Below, in pieces: positions 42,807-53,215 of a DNA stretch of 64,000 nucleotides. Below the pieces are notes generated by a model that saw only the letters and a list, made by a program, of their open reading frames with translations, had not been told where the DNA came from and did not search any database. Position 1 is the stretch's first letter. Every line of letters starts with the position of its first letter. Position numbers and translations under genes: made by a program. The DNA is from Parasediminibacterium sp051861445 (GTDB lineage: Bacteria; Bacteroidota; Bacteroidia; Chitinophagales; Chitinophagaceae). The stretch spans positions 1 to 64,000 of the forward strand of contig JBHYCS010000018.1 of the NCBI GenBank assembly GCA_051861445.1. Direction: 5' to 3'.

Positions 42807-45383
42807 ATGTCTACGAATGTCAGTCTTCAACAGTTTAAAAACCTTGTAGGAATTAAGTTTCAGCTTTACAATAGCTTATTCGGTTCTCTTCCTTTTCACC
42901 GAATTGAAAAAACTGGAGTTTTAGTATCATTACTATTGGTAAACTGTGAAGAAGGATTCAAGAAAAATTTAAGTCCATTAGAAATTATTGATGATTTTTT
43001 TGCAAAACAAACTTCATTTACCAAAGAAGAAGAAAAAGCAGATTTATTGTTTCGATTTGTACAATATATAGAACGTCAGGTGGTTTTGTTTGATGCTTTA
43101 GAAGATGCATCTTTCAAATTAATACACGATATGCAGGGAAAGGGAACGCTAAAGCAATTGCTGATGCAAACCGAACACCAAAAAACGCAAGACGTATTAG
43201 CAAAGCAATTAAAAGATTTTACAGTACAATTGGTATTAACAGCTCATCCAACACAATTTTACCGAGGTGCTGTTTTAGGTATTATTCATGATATTTCATC
43301 TGCAGTAAACGCCAATAACGAACAACAGATTTACAGTTATTTACAACAGTTAGGCCGAACACCATTTTTTCAAAAACAAAAGCCAACGCCTTATGATGAG
43401 GCAATGAGTTTGGTTTGGTATTTAGAAAATATTTTTTATGCGGCTACAGGTAGAATTCTTTCTCAATTAAAAAATAACTTAGGTTCTGATGTTTGTGCAA
43501 AAAATTCGATTATTAAAATGGGTTTTTGGCCTGGTGGAGATAGAGATGGAAATCCATTTGTAACAGCAGATATCACGTTACAAGTTGCAGATTTATTAAG
43601 AGGAAGCATTATTAAATGCTATTATTTAGAGGTAAGAAGATTAAAGCGTAGATTAACTTTTAAAGGTGTTGATGTTGCTTTAAATAGTTTAGAAAAAAAA
43701 TTATACGATCACTTATTTATACCAGGCTATCAATTCGATTTAAGCAAGGAAGAAATTTTAACTGCACTTAAAAATATACGCCATCAATTGGTTTATGAAC
43801 ACAATAATTTATTTGTTCATTTAATTGAAAGCATGATTAATAAAGTAGAAGTATTTGGGTTACATTTTGCTTCTCTAGATGTTCGTCAAGATAGTAGTGT
43901 ACATGTGCAGTTAGTTAAATCTATTGCTGCTACAAACACTGTTTTACCCGCTAATTACACAGAACTTTCAGCTACCGAAAAAATGGATATACTAACCTCT
44001 ATTTCAGCTGAAATGAATCCGAATTTATTGTCAGATCCCATACATATTGATACATTGGCAGTAATGAAAGCAATTAAGCAAATTCAACAAACAAATGGTG
44101 AAGCAGGTTGCAACAGATATATCATTAGTCAATGCACAAGTGCTTTAAATGCTTTGGAAGTTTTTGGATTAATGCTCATGAGTGGTTGGAAAAAAGAAGA
44201 GTTATCTGTAGATATTGTTCCGCTATTTGAAACAGTTGATGATTTGCAACATGCAGCCGATGTAATGAAAACTTTATACGAACATCCTGTTTATAAAGAA
44301 CATTTAAAACGTAGAGGAAATAGGCAAACAATTATGTTAGGCTTTTCTGATGGAACTAAAGATGGTGGTTATTTAATGGCTAACTGGAGTATTTACAAAG
44401 CAAAAGAAGAATTAACGGCTATTTCTAAAGCTTATGATATTGATGTATTATTCTTTGATGGTAGAGGTGGCCCACCAGCAAGAGGTGGTGGAAAAACGCA
44501 TCAGTTTTATGCTTCTATGGGACAAAATATTGCCAATAAAGAGATTCAACTTACTGTACAGGGACAAACTGTAAGTAGCAATTTTGGAACAATTGATGCT
44601 GCTCAGTTTAATATGGAGCAATTAATAAATGCTGGATTATCTGGTCGAATGAATAGTAACAGCCCAGTTACACTCAACGAGAAAGAAGAAGAATTGATAC
44701 AATCATTAGCCAATATTAGTTTTCAATCGTATGTAAAATTGAAAGAGCATCCTTATTTTACCGAATATTTAAGTAATGCAAGTGCTTTAAAGTTTTATGC
44801 ACAAACCAATATTGGAAGTAGGCCTGCAAAAAGAGGAGCATCGGCAAAATTATCTTTGAAAGATTTAAGAGCTATTCCTTTTGTAGGAGCTTGGAGCCAA
44901 TTAAAACAAAATGTAACAGGGTATTATGGAGTTGGAACTGCTTTACAAGAAATTGAAAAAGCAGGTAAATGGCAAGAATTACAAGATTTGTACAAGCATT
45001 CATTATTTTTCAAAACATTATTAGACAATTGTGAGATGGCAATGAAAAAATGCTTTTTCCCACTAACAGCATTTTTAGCTGATCATCCTGTATATGGCGA
45101 AATTTGGAAAATGGTATTTGAAGAATATGAACTTACCAAAAAGTATGTTTTAAAATTATCGAATAAATCTGAGTTAATGGGTGATTATCCAATTGACCAA
45201 TTATCAATAGAAATGCGTGAGCGAATCGTACTTCCATTGGTAACTATACAACAATATGCAATTACAAAAGTGCGTAAAATGGAAGAGCAGTTAATTCAGA
45301 ATTCACCAATAAAATCTACATACGAAAAATTAGCAATGCGTTGTAGTTTTGGAATCATAAATGCTGGTAGAAATTCTGCATAA
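42807..45383 (+). CDS. ppc: phosphoenolpyruvate carboxylase
   Basis: 858 residues, carboxylates PEP with bicarbonate to oxaloacetate, the precursor of the aspartate that feeds the neighbouring thr operon. Catalytic His in LVLTAHPTQFYRG; other family signatures are MGFWPGGDRDGNPFVT, MLGFSDGTKDGGYLMANW and FDGRGGPPARGGGKTH. The usual HPTE is HPTQ here, and the C-terminal tail is short, ending RCSFGIINAGRNSA. It diverges from the thr leader. Confidence 0.95.
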   Translation: MSTNVSLQQFKNLVGIKFQLYNSLFGSLPFHRIEKTGVLVSLLLVNCEEGFKKNLSPLEIIDDFFAKQTSFTKEEEKADLLFRFVQYIERQVVLFDALEDASFKLIHDMQGKGTLKQLLMQTEHQKTQDVLAKQLKDFTVQLVLTAHPTQFYRGAVLGIIHDISSAVNANNEQQIYSYLQQLGRTPFFQKQKPTPYDEAMSLVWYLENIFYAATGRILSQLKNNLGSDVCAKNSIIKMGFWPGGDRDGNPFVTADITLQVADLLRGSIIKCYYLEVRRLKRRLTFKGVDVALNSLEKKLYDHLFIPGYQFDLSKEEILTALKNIRHQLVYEHNNLFVHLIESMINKVEVFGLHFASLDVRQDSSVHVQLVKSIAATNTVLPANYTELSATEKMDILTSISAEMNPNLLSDPIHIDTLAVMKAIKQIQQTNGEAGCNRYIISQCTSALNALEVFGLMLMSGWKKEELSVDIVPLFETVDDLQHAADVMKTLYEHPVYKEHLKRRGNRQTIMLGFSDGTKDGGYLMANWSIYKAKEELTAISKAYDIDVLFFDGRGGPPARGGGKTHQFYASMGQNIANKEIQLTVQGQTVSSNFGTIDAAQFNMEQLINAGLSGRMNSNSPVTLNEKEEELIQSLANISFQSYVKLKEHPYFTEYLSNASALKFYAQTNIGSRPAKRGASAKLSLKDLRAIPFVGAWSQLKQNVTGYYGVGTALQEIEKAGKWQELQDLYKHSLFFKTLLDNCEMAMKKCFFPLTAFLADHPVYGEIWKMVFEEYELTKKYVLKLSNKSELMGDYPIDQLSIEMRERIVLPLVTIQQYAITKVRKMEEQLIQNSPIKSTYEKLAMRCSFGIINAGRNSA

Positions 45384-45405
45384 CATTGTATTAGCCTTTT
45401 AAACA

Positions 45406-45440
45406 AAAAACCTGTTTGATACAATTTCAAACAGGTTTTT
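45406..45440. terminator. bidirectional terminator between ppc and ribBA
   Basis: A 14-bp stem (AAAAACCTGTTTGA and its complement) with a 7-nt loop lies between convergent stops and has A/T tracts on both sides. Confidence 0.82.
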
Positions 45441-45444
45441 GTTT

Positions 45445-46644
45445 TTATCTTAAAATTTCATGTCCCATCTTATCTCTTTTCGTTTGTAGGTATTTTTCGT
45501 TGTGTTCATTCGGTTTAATTTCTATTGGAACAATGTCTACTATTTCTAAACCGTATCCTTTTAATGCAGCTCTTTTTTTAGGATTATTACTCATTAATTT
45601 CAGTTTTGATACGCCTAGTTTTCTAAGCATTTGTGCACCTACACCATAATCTCTTTCATCCATAGCAAAGCCAAGGTGTATATTAGCTTCAACCGTATCC
45701 ATTCCTTCTTCTTGCAATTTGTACGCCTTTAGTTTGTTCATCAATCCAATACCTCTACCTTCTTGGTTCATATATAAGATAATGCCTTTTCCTTCAGCTT
45801 CCACCATTTGCATGGCTTTGTGCAATTGTTCGCCACAATCGCACCTAAAACTTGCTAAAATATCACCTGTAAAACAGCTGCTGTGTACTCTTGTTAAAAT
45901 AGGTTCGTTTTCTTTCCATTCGCCTTTTATCATGGCTAAGTGTTCGGCTCCAGAAGTTTTATCTTTAAAAGCAACCAATTTAAAGTGTCCGTATTTGGTA
46001 GGCATATCTACTCGTACAACTTCATCAATTAGGCAATCTATTTCTAATCTATATTCAATTAAATCTTTAATGGATATAATTTTTAGATTGAATTTTTTTG
46101 CAATTTCCAGTAATTCTGGTAATCTAGCCATACTTCCATCTTCATTCATTACTTCTACCAAAACGCCTGCAGGCTCAAATCCTGCTAAACGGGCTAAGTC
46201 TACAGTCGCTTCTGTATGTCCAGCTCTTCTTAAAACGCCACCACTTTTTGCTTTTAACGGAAAAATATGACCAGGCCTACCTAAATCGCTTGGTTTGGTA
46301 TTAGAATCAATTAAAGCTTTGATAGTTCTTGAGCGATCATGTGCAGAAATACCTGTACTTGTATCATCAGCAATTAAATCTACTGAAACGGTAAAAGCAG
46401 TTTCATGAACCGAAGTGTTTGACGATACCATCGGCATTAAATCTAATTCTGCACAACGTTGTTCTGTAATTGCAGCACAAATTAAGCCTCTTGCTTCTTT
46501 GCTCATGAAATTAATGGCTTCTGGAGTAGCAAATCTTGCAGCCATAATAAAGTCACCTTCGTTTTCACGGTCTTCATCATCTACAACGATAATCATTTCT
46601 CCTTTTCTAATGGCTTCAATTCCTTCTTCAATGGTGTGTAACAT
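45445..46644 (-). CDS. ribBA: DHBP synthase / GTP cyclohydrolase II
   Basis: 399 residues. The N-terminal half is 3,4-dihydroxy-2-butanone-4-phosphate synthase (VDDEDRENEGDFI, RPGHIFPLKAKSGGVLRRAGHTEA); the C-terminal half is GTP cyclohydrolase II (zinc Cys in CFTGDILASFRCDCG; YMNQEGRGIGLMNKL). Both branches of riboflavin synthesis in one protein. A TAACTTTG -7 box precedes it; no FMN riboswitch is seen. ribD is 4.6 kb away. Confidence 0.97.
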   Translation of the reverse strand: MLHTIEEGIEAIRKGEMIIVVDDEDRENEGDFIMAARFATPEAINFMSKEARGLICAAITEQRCAELDLMPMVSSNTSVHETAFTVSVDLIADDTSTGISAHDRSRTIKALIDSNTKPSDLGRPGHIFPLKAKSGGVLRRAGHTEATVDLARLAGFEPAGVLVEVMNEDGSMARLPELLEIAKKFNLKIISIKDLIEYRLEIDCLIDEVVRVDMPTKYGHFKLVAFKDKTSGAEHLAMIKGEWKENEPILTRVHSSCFTGDILASFRCDCGEQLHKAMQMVEAEGKGIILYMNQEGRGIGLMNKLKAYKLQEEGMDTVEANIHLGFAMDERDYGVGAQMLRKLGVSKLKLMSNNPKKRAALKGYGLEIVDIVPIEIKPNEHNEKYLQTKRDKMGHEILR

Positions 46645-47009
46645 GTATCAACTAAAATTTTTGCAAAGTTATAGTGGTAAGACTATTGGGTTAAAAATGA
46701 TTTATGGTTTCTATATTTACTAACAGTTGTTCGTGTAAATTGGTTTAAAAGTGAATTATTTGAAGGTAAATGAAGTAATTTAAATTCTATTTTTTTGCTT
46801 TTGTGAAGCAGTTTTGTTTAATTTTTAAATTTATAATATTGAACAAATTGAGTGATAAGCTATTGACAGACATTGCTTTTTATATGGCTATAAGTTTGAT
46901 TATCAGTTGATAAATGTGCATTTGTTAACGTGGAGGTAATATTTTGTTAACATTCTGTTGTTTTTTTAAAACAATTAATTGCTTTCTTTGCGGCTGAAAA
47001 TTAAAATTT
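46645..47009. other. 365-bp divergent intergenic region
   Basis: AT-rich spacer between ribBA and the TonB receptor gene, on opposite strands. It holds the ribBA -7 box (46665-46672) near one end. Near the receptor start I see runs such as TAATATTTTG, which do not quite match the -7 consensus, and a GTTAAC pair (46925-46930 and about 46952) that might be an operator. No RNA element is recognised. Confidence 0.5.
46665..46672 (-). promoter_or_regulatory. -7 box of ribBA
   Basis: On the minus strand TAACTTTG matches TAnnTTTG and lies 20 bp before the ribBA ATG. Confidence 0.5.
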
Positions 47010-50000
47010 ATGCTTAAAAAGAGAATTTTACAATTGTTCATGATTGTGTTGTTGCCCTTTGCAGCAATGGCACAGGTAACAAACGGTACCATTACTGGTA
47101 CGGTTAAAACGGCCGATGGTAAAGAGCTAGAAGGTGCAGCAATTACAGCTACACACTTACCATCAGGATCTGTTTATGCTACAATTTCAAAAAAAGGTGG
47201 GGTGTTTAACTTACCTGGCTTAAGAACTGGTGGTCCTTACAAGTTAAAAATTGATTATGTAGGATTGAAAAGTGAAGTATTTGAAGATTTTTACATTGCT
47301 TTAGGTGAACCATTCACTATAAGTTCAATTTTAAATGCAGATACAAAAAACTTGTCTGAAGTTGTTGTTGCAACAATAAAAAAGAAACCAACAGCAGATA
47401 GAGTAGGAGTTTCAACACAGATTGGTCAACGTCAATTAACTACATTACCAACTATTAGCCGTAGCATTACTGATTTTACAAGAGTTACTCCACAGGCAAA
47501 CGGTAATAGTATTGCAGGTAGGGATGCAAGATTTAATAATGTTCAAGTTGATGGAGCTAATTTGAATAACAATTTTGGGCTTAGTACGGACTTCTTACCA
47601 GGTGGTGGAACTCCAATCTCGATTGATGCTATTGAGGAATTATCGGTAAATATTTCTCCATTTGATGTTAGACAAGGTGCTTTTACAGGTGCTGGTATTA
47701 ATGCAATTACTAAAAGTGGTACTAATACGTTTAAGGGTAGCGTTTATGGTTTGTATAGAGATGAAACTTTTAATGGTACAAACGTAAAAGGTACTAAACT
47801 TACTTTATCTCCATCTACTAATAAAACTTTTGGTGTTACATTAGGTGGCCCGATTATTAAAAATAAATTGTTCTTTTTTGTAAGTGCTGAAGCTGATGAA
47901 AGATCTGTTCCTGGTATTCCTTGGAGTCCTACAGGTGGTTCAGGTGCAGGAAATGTTTCCTCAACTCATAGAGATTCATTGCAAAAGCTATCAAACTTCT
48001 TAAGAACCAATTATGGTTATGAGACGGGAGCTTTTGATAACTTTGACAATTTTATTACAAAAAGTAGGAGATTGCTTGCAAAAATTGATTGGAATATCAA
48101 TAAGTCACATAAATTAACAATAAAGTACAGTGATTTAAAGAATAATGAAGATCAACAATTGAATGGATTTAGCACATCATTTTCTGGTGGAGCAACTTTT
48201 ACAGTAAGAAATGGTACTGGTACCACAACTATAGGTGGTAATCGTGTTCCAAATACACGCTTTTCAAATCGGTCAATGAGTTTTCAAAATTCAAATTTTG
48301 AATTTGAGAATATAGTTAGAACAGCAACTGCAGAACTGAATAGTAATTTTAGTGGTAAATTTTCTAACCAATTTTTAGCAACTGCAACAAAAATTCAAAC
48401 AACAAGAGTATTTGATGGTGGTGTTTTTCCTGCTATTGACATTTTAAATAATGATGGTCAAAATTACATGTCTGTAGGAACTGATCCTTTTTCAAATAAT
48501 AATCAAGTTCTAAATGATATTTATAGTGTAACCAATAATTTTACCTATTATGCTGGTAAACATACATTAACAGCAGGAGGTACTTATGAATATCAGCGAG
48601 TTGGTAATATGTTTATGGGAGCTTCTCAAAGTTGGTATTTATTTAACTCATTAAATGATTTAATTACAAATCAAGCACCTGCAGGTTATTCATTAACATA
48701 TTCTTTAGTACCTGGAAAATCTGCTGTTTTTGCAGCTGAATTGAAAATTGGACAGTTAGGTGCTTATATTCAAGATGAAATTAACATTAATTCTAAATTT
48801 AAGTTAATTGCAGGAATTAGAGCTGATAAGCCAATTTATCTTGAAAATCCTGCTGAAAATCCTCAAATTACTGCTCTAACTTTTACAGGAAGTGATGGAA
48901 AGCCTACTAATTATAACACAGGAAGATGGCCTACTAACAGAACTCTGCTTTCTCCAAGAGTTGGATTTAGATGGGATGTATATGGAGACAAGAAGTTGGT
49001 AGTAAGAGGGGGAACTGGAATATTTACAGGGCGTATTCCATTTGTTTGGTTAACAAATATGCCTTCAAATAGTGCTCGTGTTCAAAATAATGTAACCGTC
49101 ACTAATTTAACGGATTTACAGAATTATAAGTTCAATCCAAATCCAAGTGCTTATCAAAACAGATTCCCTACTACTGCTGGATCTTTCCTACCTCAAGCAT
49201 TTGTAGTAATTGATCCTAATTTTAAGTTTCCACAAGTTTGGAGAACAAATATTGCCTTCGATAAAGAATTAGGAAATGGTTTTTCAATGTCTGCGGAAGC
49301 GTTGTTTACTAAAGATGTTAATGGTGTTTTGATGCGTAACTTAAATGAAAAAGCTCCTGATTCCCGTTTAGTTGGTTCTGATAATAGACCAATTTATAGT
49401 TCAACAAATTCAACTTTAAGACGTGTTTATAACAACGTTAATAGTGCTATTGTACTGGAAAACACAAATAAAGGATATAGTGGGACATTTACTTTAGGAT
49501 TAACAAAAGCTGCTACTAAAGGTTTTTATGGCTCTGTTGCTTATAATTATAGCATTGGTGCAGATGTGAGTGCAAATCCTGGTAGTACTGCTGGTGCTGT
49601 TTGGGGTAATAATGCTACAATTGGTACACAAAACAGCCAAGAAATGTATCAATCTTCTTTCATATTGCCACATAGAGTTGTTGGCAACTTGTCTTACAGA
49701 ATTGAATATGCTAAACATTTAGCAACTACAATTGGTGTCTTTTTTGAAATTGCTAGTCAAGGTTCTTATACATTTACATATAATGGTGATTTAAATAGAG
49801 ATGGCAATAACTCTGATTTGATGTATATTCCTAAAGATCCTAATGATATTATTTTTGTTGCTCAAACAGCTTCTGGAACTACAACTGCAAGAACAGTTGC
49901 TGAACAGTCTGCTGCTTTCTTCCAATTTATTGAAAACTCTCCTTATTTAAAAAGTCGTAAGGGGCAATATGCTGAGAGAAATGGTGCGTTCTTACCAATG

Positions 50001-50300
50001 TTCCAAAGAGTTGACGTGAGATTGATTCAAGATATTTTCACAAAAATTGGTGCACGTAGACATACATTACAAATTACAGCGGATATTCTTAATTTCCCTA
50101 ACTTATTAAGTAATCAATGGGGTGATAGACAAATCGTTGCACTGAGTAATCCTTTACGTCCAACTGGTAATTTAGTAAACGGGCAACCTACATTTAACAT
50201 GACACAGGTTAATGGTCAATTATTAACTAGTCCTATTCAAACTGCAAACTCTATTTCTAGTACTTGGGGTTTACAATTAGGTATTCGCTACATATTCTAG
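47010..50300 (+). CDS. TonB-dependent receptor, Oar-like
   Basis: 1096 residues. Signal peptide (1-21), carboxypeptidase regulatory-like domain (about 25-110, GTITGTVKTADGKELEGAAITATH), plug domain (about 130-230, VGVSTQIGQRQLTTLPTISRSITDFTRVTP...VDGANLNNNFGL), and a long outer-membrane barrel ending in GLQLGIRYIF with C-terminal Phe. The architecture is that of Oar-like receptors, which import or display substrates with TonB energy. No SusD partner is next to it, so glycan uptake is not implied. Substrate unknown. Confidence 0.92.
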   Translation: MLKKRILQLFMIVLLPFAAMAQVTNGTITGTVKTADGKELEGAAITATHLPSGSVYATISKKGGVFNLPGLRTGGPYKLKIDYVGLKSEVFEDFYIALGEPFTISSILNADTKNLSEVVVATIKKKPTADRVGVSTQIGQRQLTTLPTISRSITDFTRVTPQANGNSIAGRDARFNNVQVDGANLNNNFGLSTDFLPGGGTPISIDAIEELSVNISPFDVRQGAFTGAGINAITKSGTNTFKGSVYGLYRDETFNGTNVKGTKLTLSPSTNKTFGVTLGGPIIKNKLFFFVSAEADERSVPGIPWSPTGGSGAGNVSSTHRDSLQKLSNFLRTNYGYETGAFDNFDNFITKSRRLLAKIDWNINKSHKLTIKYSDLKNNEDQQLNGFSTSFSGGATFTVRNGTGTTTIGGNRVPNTRFSNRSMSFQNSNFEFENIVRTATAELNSNFSGKFSNQFLATATKIQTTRVFDGGVFPAIDILNNDGQNYMSVGTDPFSNNNQVLNDIYSVTNNFTYYAGKHTLTAGGTYEYQRVGNMFMGASQSWYLFNSLNDLITNQAPAGYSLTYSLVPGKSAVFAAELKIGQLGAYIQDEININSKFKLIAGIRADKPIYLENPAENPQITALTFTGSDGKPTNYNTGRWPTNRTLLSPRVGFRWDVYGDKKLVVRGGTGIFTGRIPFVWLTNMPSNSARVQNNVTVTNLTDLQNYKFNPNPSAYQNRFPTTAGSFLPQAFVVIDPNFKFPQVWRTNIAFDKELGNGFSMSAEALFTKDVNGVLMRNLNEKAPDSRLVGSDNRPIYSSTNSTLRRVYNNVNSAIVLENTNKGYSGTFTLGLTKAATKGFYGSVAYNYSIGADVSANPGSTAGAVWGNNATIGTQNSQEMYQSSFILPHRVVGNLSYRIEYAKHLATTIGVFFEIASQGSYTFTYNGDLNRDGNNSDLMYIPKDPNDIIFVAQTASGTTTARTVAEQSAAFFQFIENSPYLKSRKGQYAERNGAFLPMFQRVDVRLIQDIFTKIGARRHTLQITADILNFPNLLSNQWGDRQIVALSNPLRPTGNLVNGQPTFNMTQVNGQLLTSPIQTANSISSTWGLQLGIRYIF

Positions 50301-50322
50301 TAGTTAAATACTATACATACAT

Positions 50323-50353
50323 AAAAACCGACTCCCATAAAGAGTCGGTTTTT
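50323..50353. terminator. bidirectional hairpin terminator
   Basis: A 12-bp stem (AAAAACCGACTC / GAGTCGGTTTTT) with a 7-nt loop and T-tract lies between the TonB receptor and prmC. Confidence 0.88.
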
Positions 50354-51214
50354 TTATTGTTCAATCCAAGCAACAATCATTCTATCTTTTTCTTGTAAGT
50401 CTTTCTTTAGTAATACTTTGTAACAATATTTTTCAAAAAGTGTAGCCGTTTCTTTTCCCAATTGCTCATTAATTTCTACAAATATTTTTCCATTGGTTTC
50501 TAAATGTGTTTTTCCAAAACGTGCAATGGCATCATAAAAAATTAAAGGATTTTCATTCGATACAAATAATGCTATATATGGCTCATTGTTGGTAACTCGT
50601 TCATGCATTTCTTCTTTCTCAAATTCATGAATGTAAGGTGGATTGCTAACGATTACGTGAAACTTTTCTAACAAATTCCAACTGGCGTCTTTTAAAAAAT
50701 CAATTTCCTTAAATAAAACATCTGCACCTAAATTAGTAGCGTTTTGTTGTGCAACCAATAGGGCATCTTTACTAATATCAACAGCTATTACTTTGGAATT
50801 GATTAACTTTTTTTGAATGCTAATGCCTATGCATCCACTACCTGTACCAATATCAATTATATTTAGTAAATTATTCTTTGCTTTATATTCTTGCACTATT
50901 AATTCAACTAATTCATCGGTTTCTGGTCTAGGTATTAATACATGGTTATTTACAAAAAATTTCATTCCGCTAAACCATGCTTCTCCTAAAATATGTTGAA
51001 CTGGTATTTGTGCAAGTAACTGGTTTGTAATTAGCTCTAAATTAGTTATCTGTTCTTCATTTAGTGGAATATTTGGATATACAATTCTATCAATTTTAGT
51101 TTGGTTGGTAACATATTCAATTACCCAATTGGCAATGTTTGCAGCTTCTCTGTTATCATACAAATCGTATAAACTGAACAATAATTGTTTATAGGCATGT
51201 TGAATAGTCGTCAT
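50354..51214 (-). CDS. prmC: peptide chain release factor glutamine methyltransferase
   Basis: 286 residues, SAM-dependent methyltransferase that modifies the GGQ Gln of release factors. SAM motif IIDIGTGSGCIGISI, VIAVDISKDALLVAQ and the catalytic VSNPPYIHEFEK are present. It converges on the TonB receptor gene; ribD starts about 57 bp away on the opposite strand. Confidence 0.95.
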   Translation of the reverse strand: MTTIQHAYKQLLFSLYDLYDNREAANIANWVIEYVTNQTKIDRIVYPNIPLNEEQITNLELITNQLLAQIPVQHILGEAWFSGMKFFVNNHVLIPRPETDELVELIVQEYKAKNNLLNIIDIGTGSGCIGISIQKKLINSKVIAVDISKDALLVAQQNATNLGADVLFKEIDFLKDASWNLLEKFHVIVSNPPYIHEFEKEEMHERVTNNEPYIALFVSNENPLIFYDAIARFGKTHLETNGKIFVEINEQLGKETATLFEKYCYKVLLKKDLQEKDRMIVAWIEQ

Positions 51215-51215
51215 A

Positions 51216-51247
51216 TTGCAATGTTACTATCAATTCAGTTAAATTTG
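51216..51247 (+). promoter_or_regulatory. promoter of the ribD-led operon
   Basis: TTG at 51216-51218 and TAAATTTG at 51240-51247 match the -33 and -7 elements with 21 bp between them. Transcription would begin near 51254. Confidence 0.6.
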
Positions 51248-51271
51248 TTGTTTACGTAAATTGAAACCTTC

Positions 51272-52312
51272 TTGAATAAACACGAAAAATACATGTATCG
51301 TTGCTTAGAACTTGCTCAAAAAGGAGCAGGTTTTGTTGCACCTAATCCAATGGTTGGAAGTGTATTGGTTTTTGAAGATACAATAATTGGTGAAGGTTAT
51401 CATGCTAGTTTTGGCAACGCTCACGCAGAAGTAAATTGCATAAATAGTGTTTCAGAAGAAAATAAACATCTTATTCCAAAGTCTACACTTTATGTAAGTT
51501 TAGAACCTTGTGCTCATTTTGGAAAAACGCCACCATGTGCCAACTTTATAGTAGAGCACCAAATAAAAAAAGTAGTAATTGGTTGTAAAGATGTTTTTGC
51601 CAAAGTAAATGGAGCAGGCATTGCAATATTGCAAAACGCAGGTGTACAGGTAACGTTGAATGTTTTGGAAAAAGAGTGTTTAGAATTAAATAAACGCTTT
51701 TTTACTTTTCATCAATTACAAAGACCATATATAGTTTTAAAATGGGCAGAGACTGCAAATGGTTTTATTGGAAAAAGTAATGAACGAATATTGATTACCA
51801 ACGAATTTTCTAATAGAAAAGTGCATCAGTGGAGAACTGAAGAAGCTGCAATTTTGGTAGGAACAAAAACGGCTTTGTTAGATAATCCACAATTAACCAA
51901 TCGATTGGCTGTTGGAAATCATCCAATTCGTTTAGTGATTGATAAGCATTTGCAAATTCCTGAAACTGCTCATGTATTTAATTCAGTGACAAAAACAGTT
52001 GTGTTTAATTTTTCTTATAATCATCAAAAACAGCATATTCGTTGGTATCAATTGAATGCAAATACACCACTCATTCATCAAATACTAGAAGCTTGTTTTC
52101 AACTGAACATTCAAAGTATTTTGATAGAAGGTGGAGCAAAAACAATACAATCTTTTATCGATGCAAACTTGTGGGATGAAGCTCGTGTTATTAAGAGTAA
52201 TCGATCTGCCGATAATGCTGATATTGTAGCACCCATTTTAGCAGCCGCTCAATTAGTTGACAGTTATAGCATTGAGTCTGATGACATTTACATTTATAAA
52301 CCCCAATATTAA
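51272..52312 (+). CDS. ribD: riboflavin biosynthesis deaminase/reductase
   Basis: 346 residues from TTG 51272 (an ATG at 51293 would drop seven residues, including the usual N-terminal helix start). Deaminase zinc site HAEVNCI and PCAHFGKTPPC in the first half; the reductase domain (about 145-346) has LKWAETANGFIG and LIEGGAKTIQSF. It performs two successive steps of riboflavin synthesis. First gene of a rightward group with the transporter and IMPACT gene. Confidence 0.95.
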   Translation: MNKHEKYMYRCLELAQKGAGFVAPNPMVGSVLVFEDTIIGEGYHASFGNAHAEVNCINSVSEENKHLIPKSTLYVSLEPCAHFGKTPPCANFIVEHQIKKVVIGCKDVFAKVNGAGIAILQNAGVQVTLNVLEKECLELNKRFFTFHQLQRPYIVLKWAETANGFIGKSNERILITNEFSNRKVHQWRTEEAAILVGTKTALLDNPQLTNRLAVGNHPIRLVIDKHLQIPETAHVFNSVTKTVVFNFSYNHQKQHIRWYQLNANTPLIHQILEACFQLNIQSILIEGGAKTIQSFIDANLWDEARVIKSNRSADNADIVAPILAAAQLVDSYSIESDDIYIYKPQY

Positions 52313-52324
52313 TAGATAAAGTGC

Positions 52325-53215
52325 ATGATTTATTTAATAGGTAGTATCGTTTTAAGCAGTTATTTAACACTTGCTTTTAAGATGTTAGGAAAACTGAATA
52401 TTCCTATCTTTCAGGCTATCGTTTATAATTATATTACTTGTGTTATCACAGGTTCTATTGTTAATCAATCTTTTCCCATCAATAAAGAAGCATTGGGGCA
52501 AACTTGGTTTCATTGGGCTTGTGTAATGGGCGTTTTGTTCATCATTCTATTTAACATGATTGGAGTTACTGCACAAAAAATTAGTGTAGCTGTAGCATCT
52601 GTTTCTAATAAATTATCTTTAATTATCCCCGTTGTTTTATCCATTTATTTGTACAATGAAAAGGTAGAAGGATTTAAATTGTTGGGTGTAATTATTGCCT
52701 TAGTAGCAGTTATATTCACTTGTTTACAAGATAAAAAACAAGAGGCAGGTATGGATAAAGCAATTGTAAAATGGGAATATGCATTGCCGTTTTTATTGTT
52801 TATAGGAAGTGGTTTACTCGATTCTTTAATTAATCATGTGCAACAAAAACATGTAAACGATAGCAATAGCAATGCCTTTTTAATTAGTGGTTTTGCAGCC
52901 GCTGGTACAATTGGCTTTGTACTGTTGTTGTTACAATTTTGGCAAGGGAAACAGCGTTTTTCATACAAACCCGTTGTTGCAGGAATTATTATTGGAATTC
53001 CAAATTATTTTTCTATTTGGTGTTTGGTTCGATATTTAAAATTTAGTCCTTGGCAAAGCAGTGCTAGCATTCCTATCAATAACATGGGTATAGTTTTGTT
53101 TAGTACAATTGTTGCATGGATTGTATTTAAAGAAAAGTTATCTATTATTAATTGGATCGGTATTACTTTATCGGTTATTGCCATTTATTTCATTGCATTT
53201 GGAGACAGTTTATGA
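52325..53215 (+). CDS. DMT/EamA-family transporter
   Basis: 296 residues with about ten membrane helices in two similar halves (first ends near 138, second starts after KAIVKWEYALPFLL). KLSLIIPVVLSIYLYNEKVEG and SIPINNMGIVLFSTIVAWIVFKEKLS are the paired motifs of the family. Probably exports or takes up small metabolites; a riboflavin-related role is suggested only by its position 12 bp after ribD. Overlaps the next gene by 4 bp. Confidence 0.85.
   Translation: MIYLIGSIVLSSYLTLAFKMLGKLNIPIFQAIVYNYITCVITGSIVNQSFPINKEALGQTWFHWACVMGVLFIILFNMIGVTAQKISVAVASVSNKLSLIIPVVLSIYLYNEKVEGFKLLGVIIALVAVIFTCLQDKKQEAGMDKAIVKWEYALPFLLFIGSGLLDSLINHVQQKHVNDSNSNAFLISGFAAAGTIGFVLLLLQFWQGKQRFSYKPVVAGIIIGIPNYFSIWCLVRYLKFSPWQSSASIPINNMGIVLFSTIVAWIVFKEKLSIINWIGITLSVIAIYFIAFGDSL

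Noticed and set aside
46645..46860. FMN riboswitch ahead of ribBA
   Set aside because: The conserved FMN riboswitch core (for example the AGGGGGCGGGGT-like boxes) is absent on the minus strand; only a -7 box is seen.
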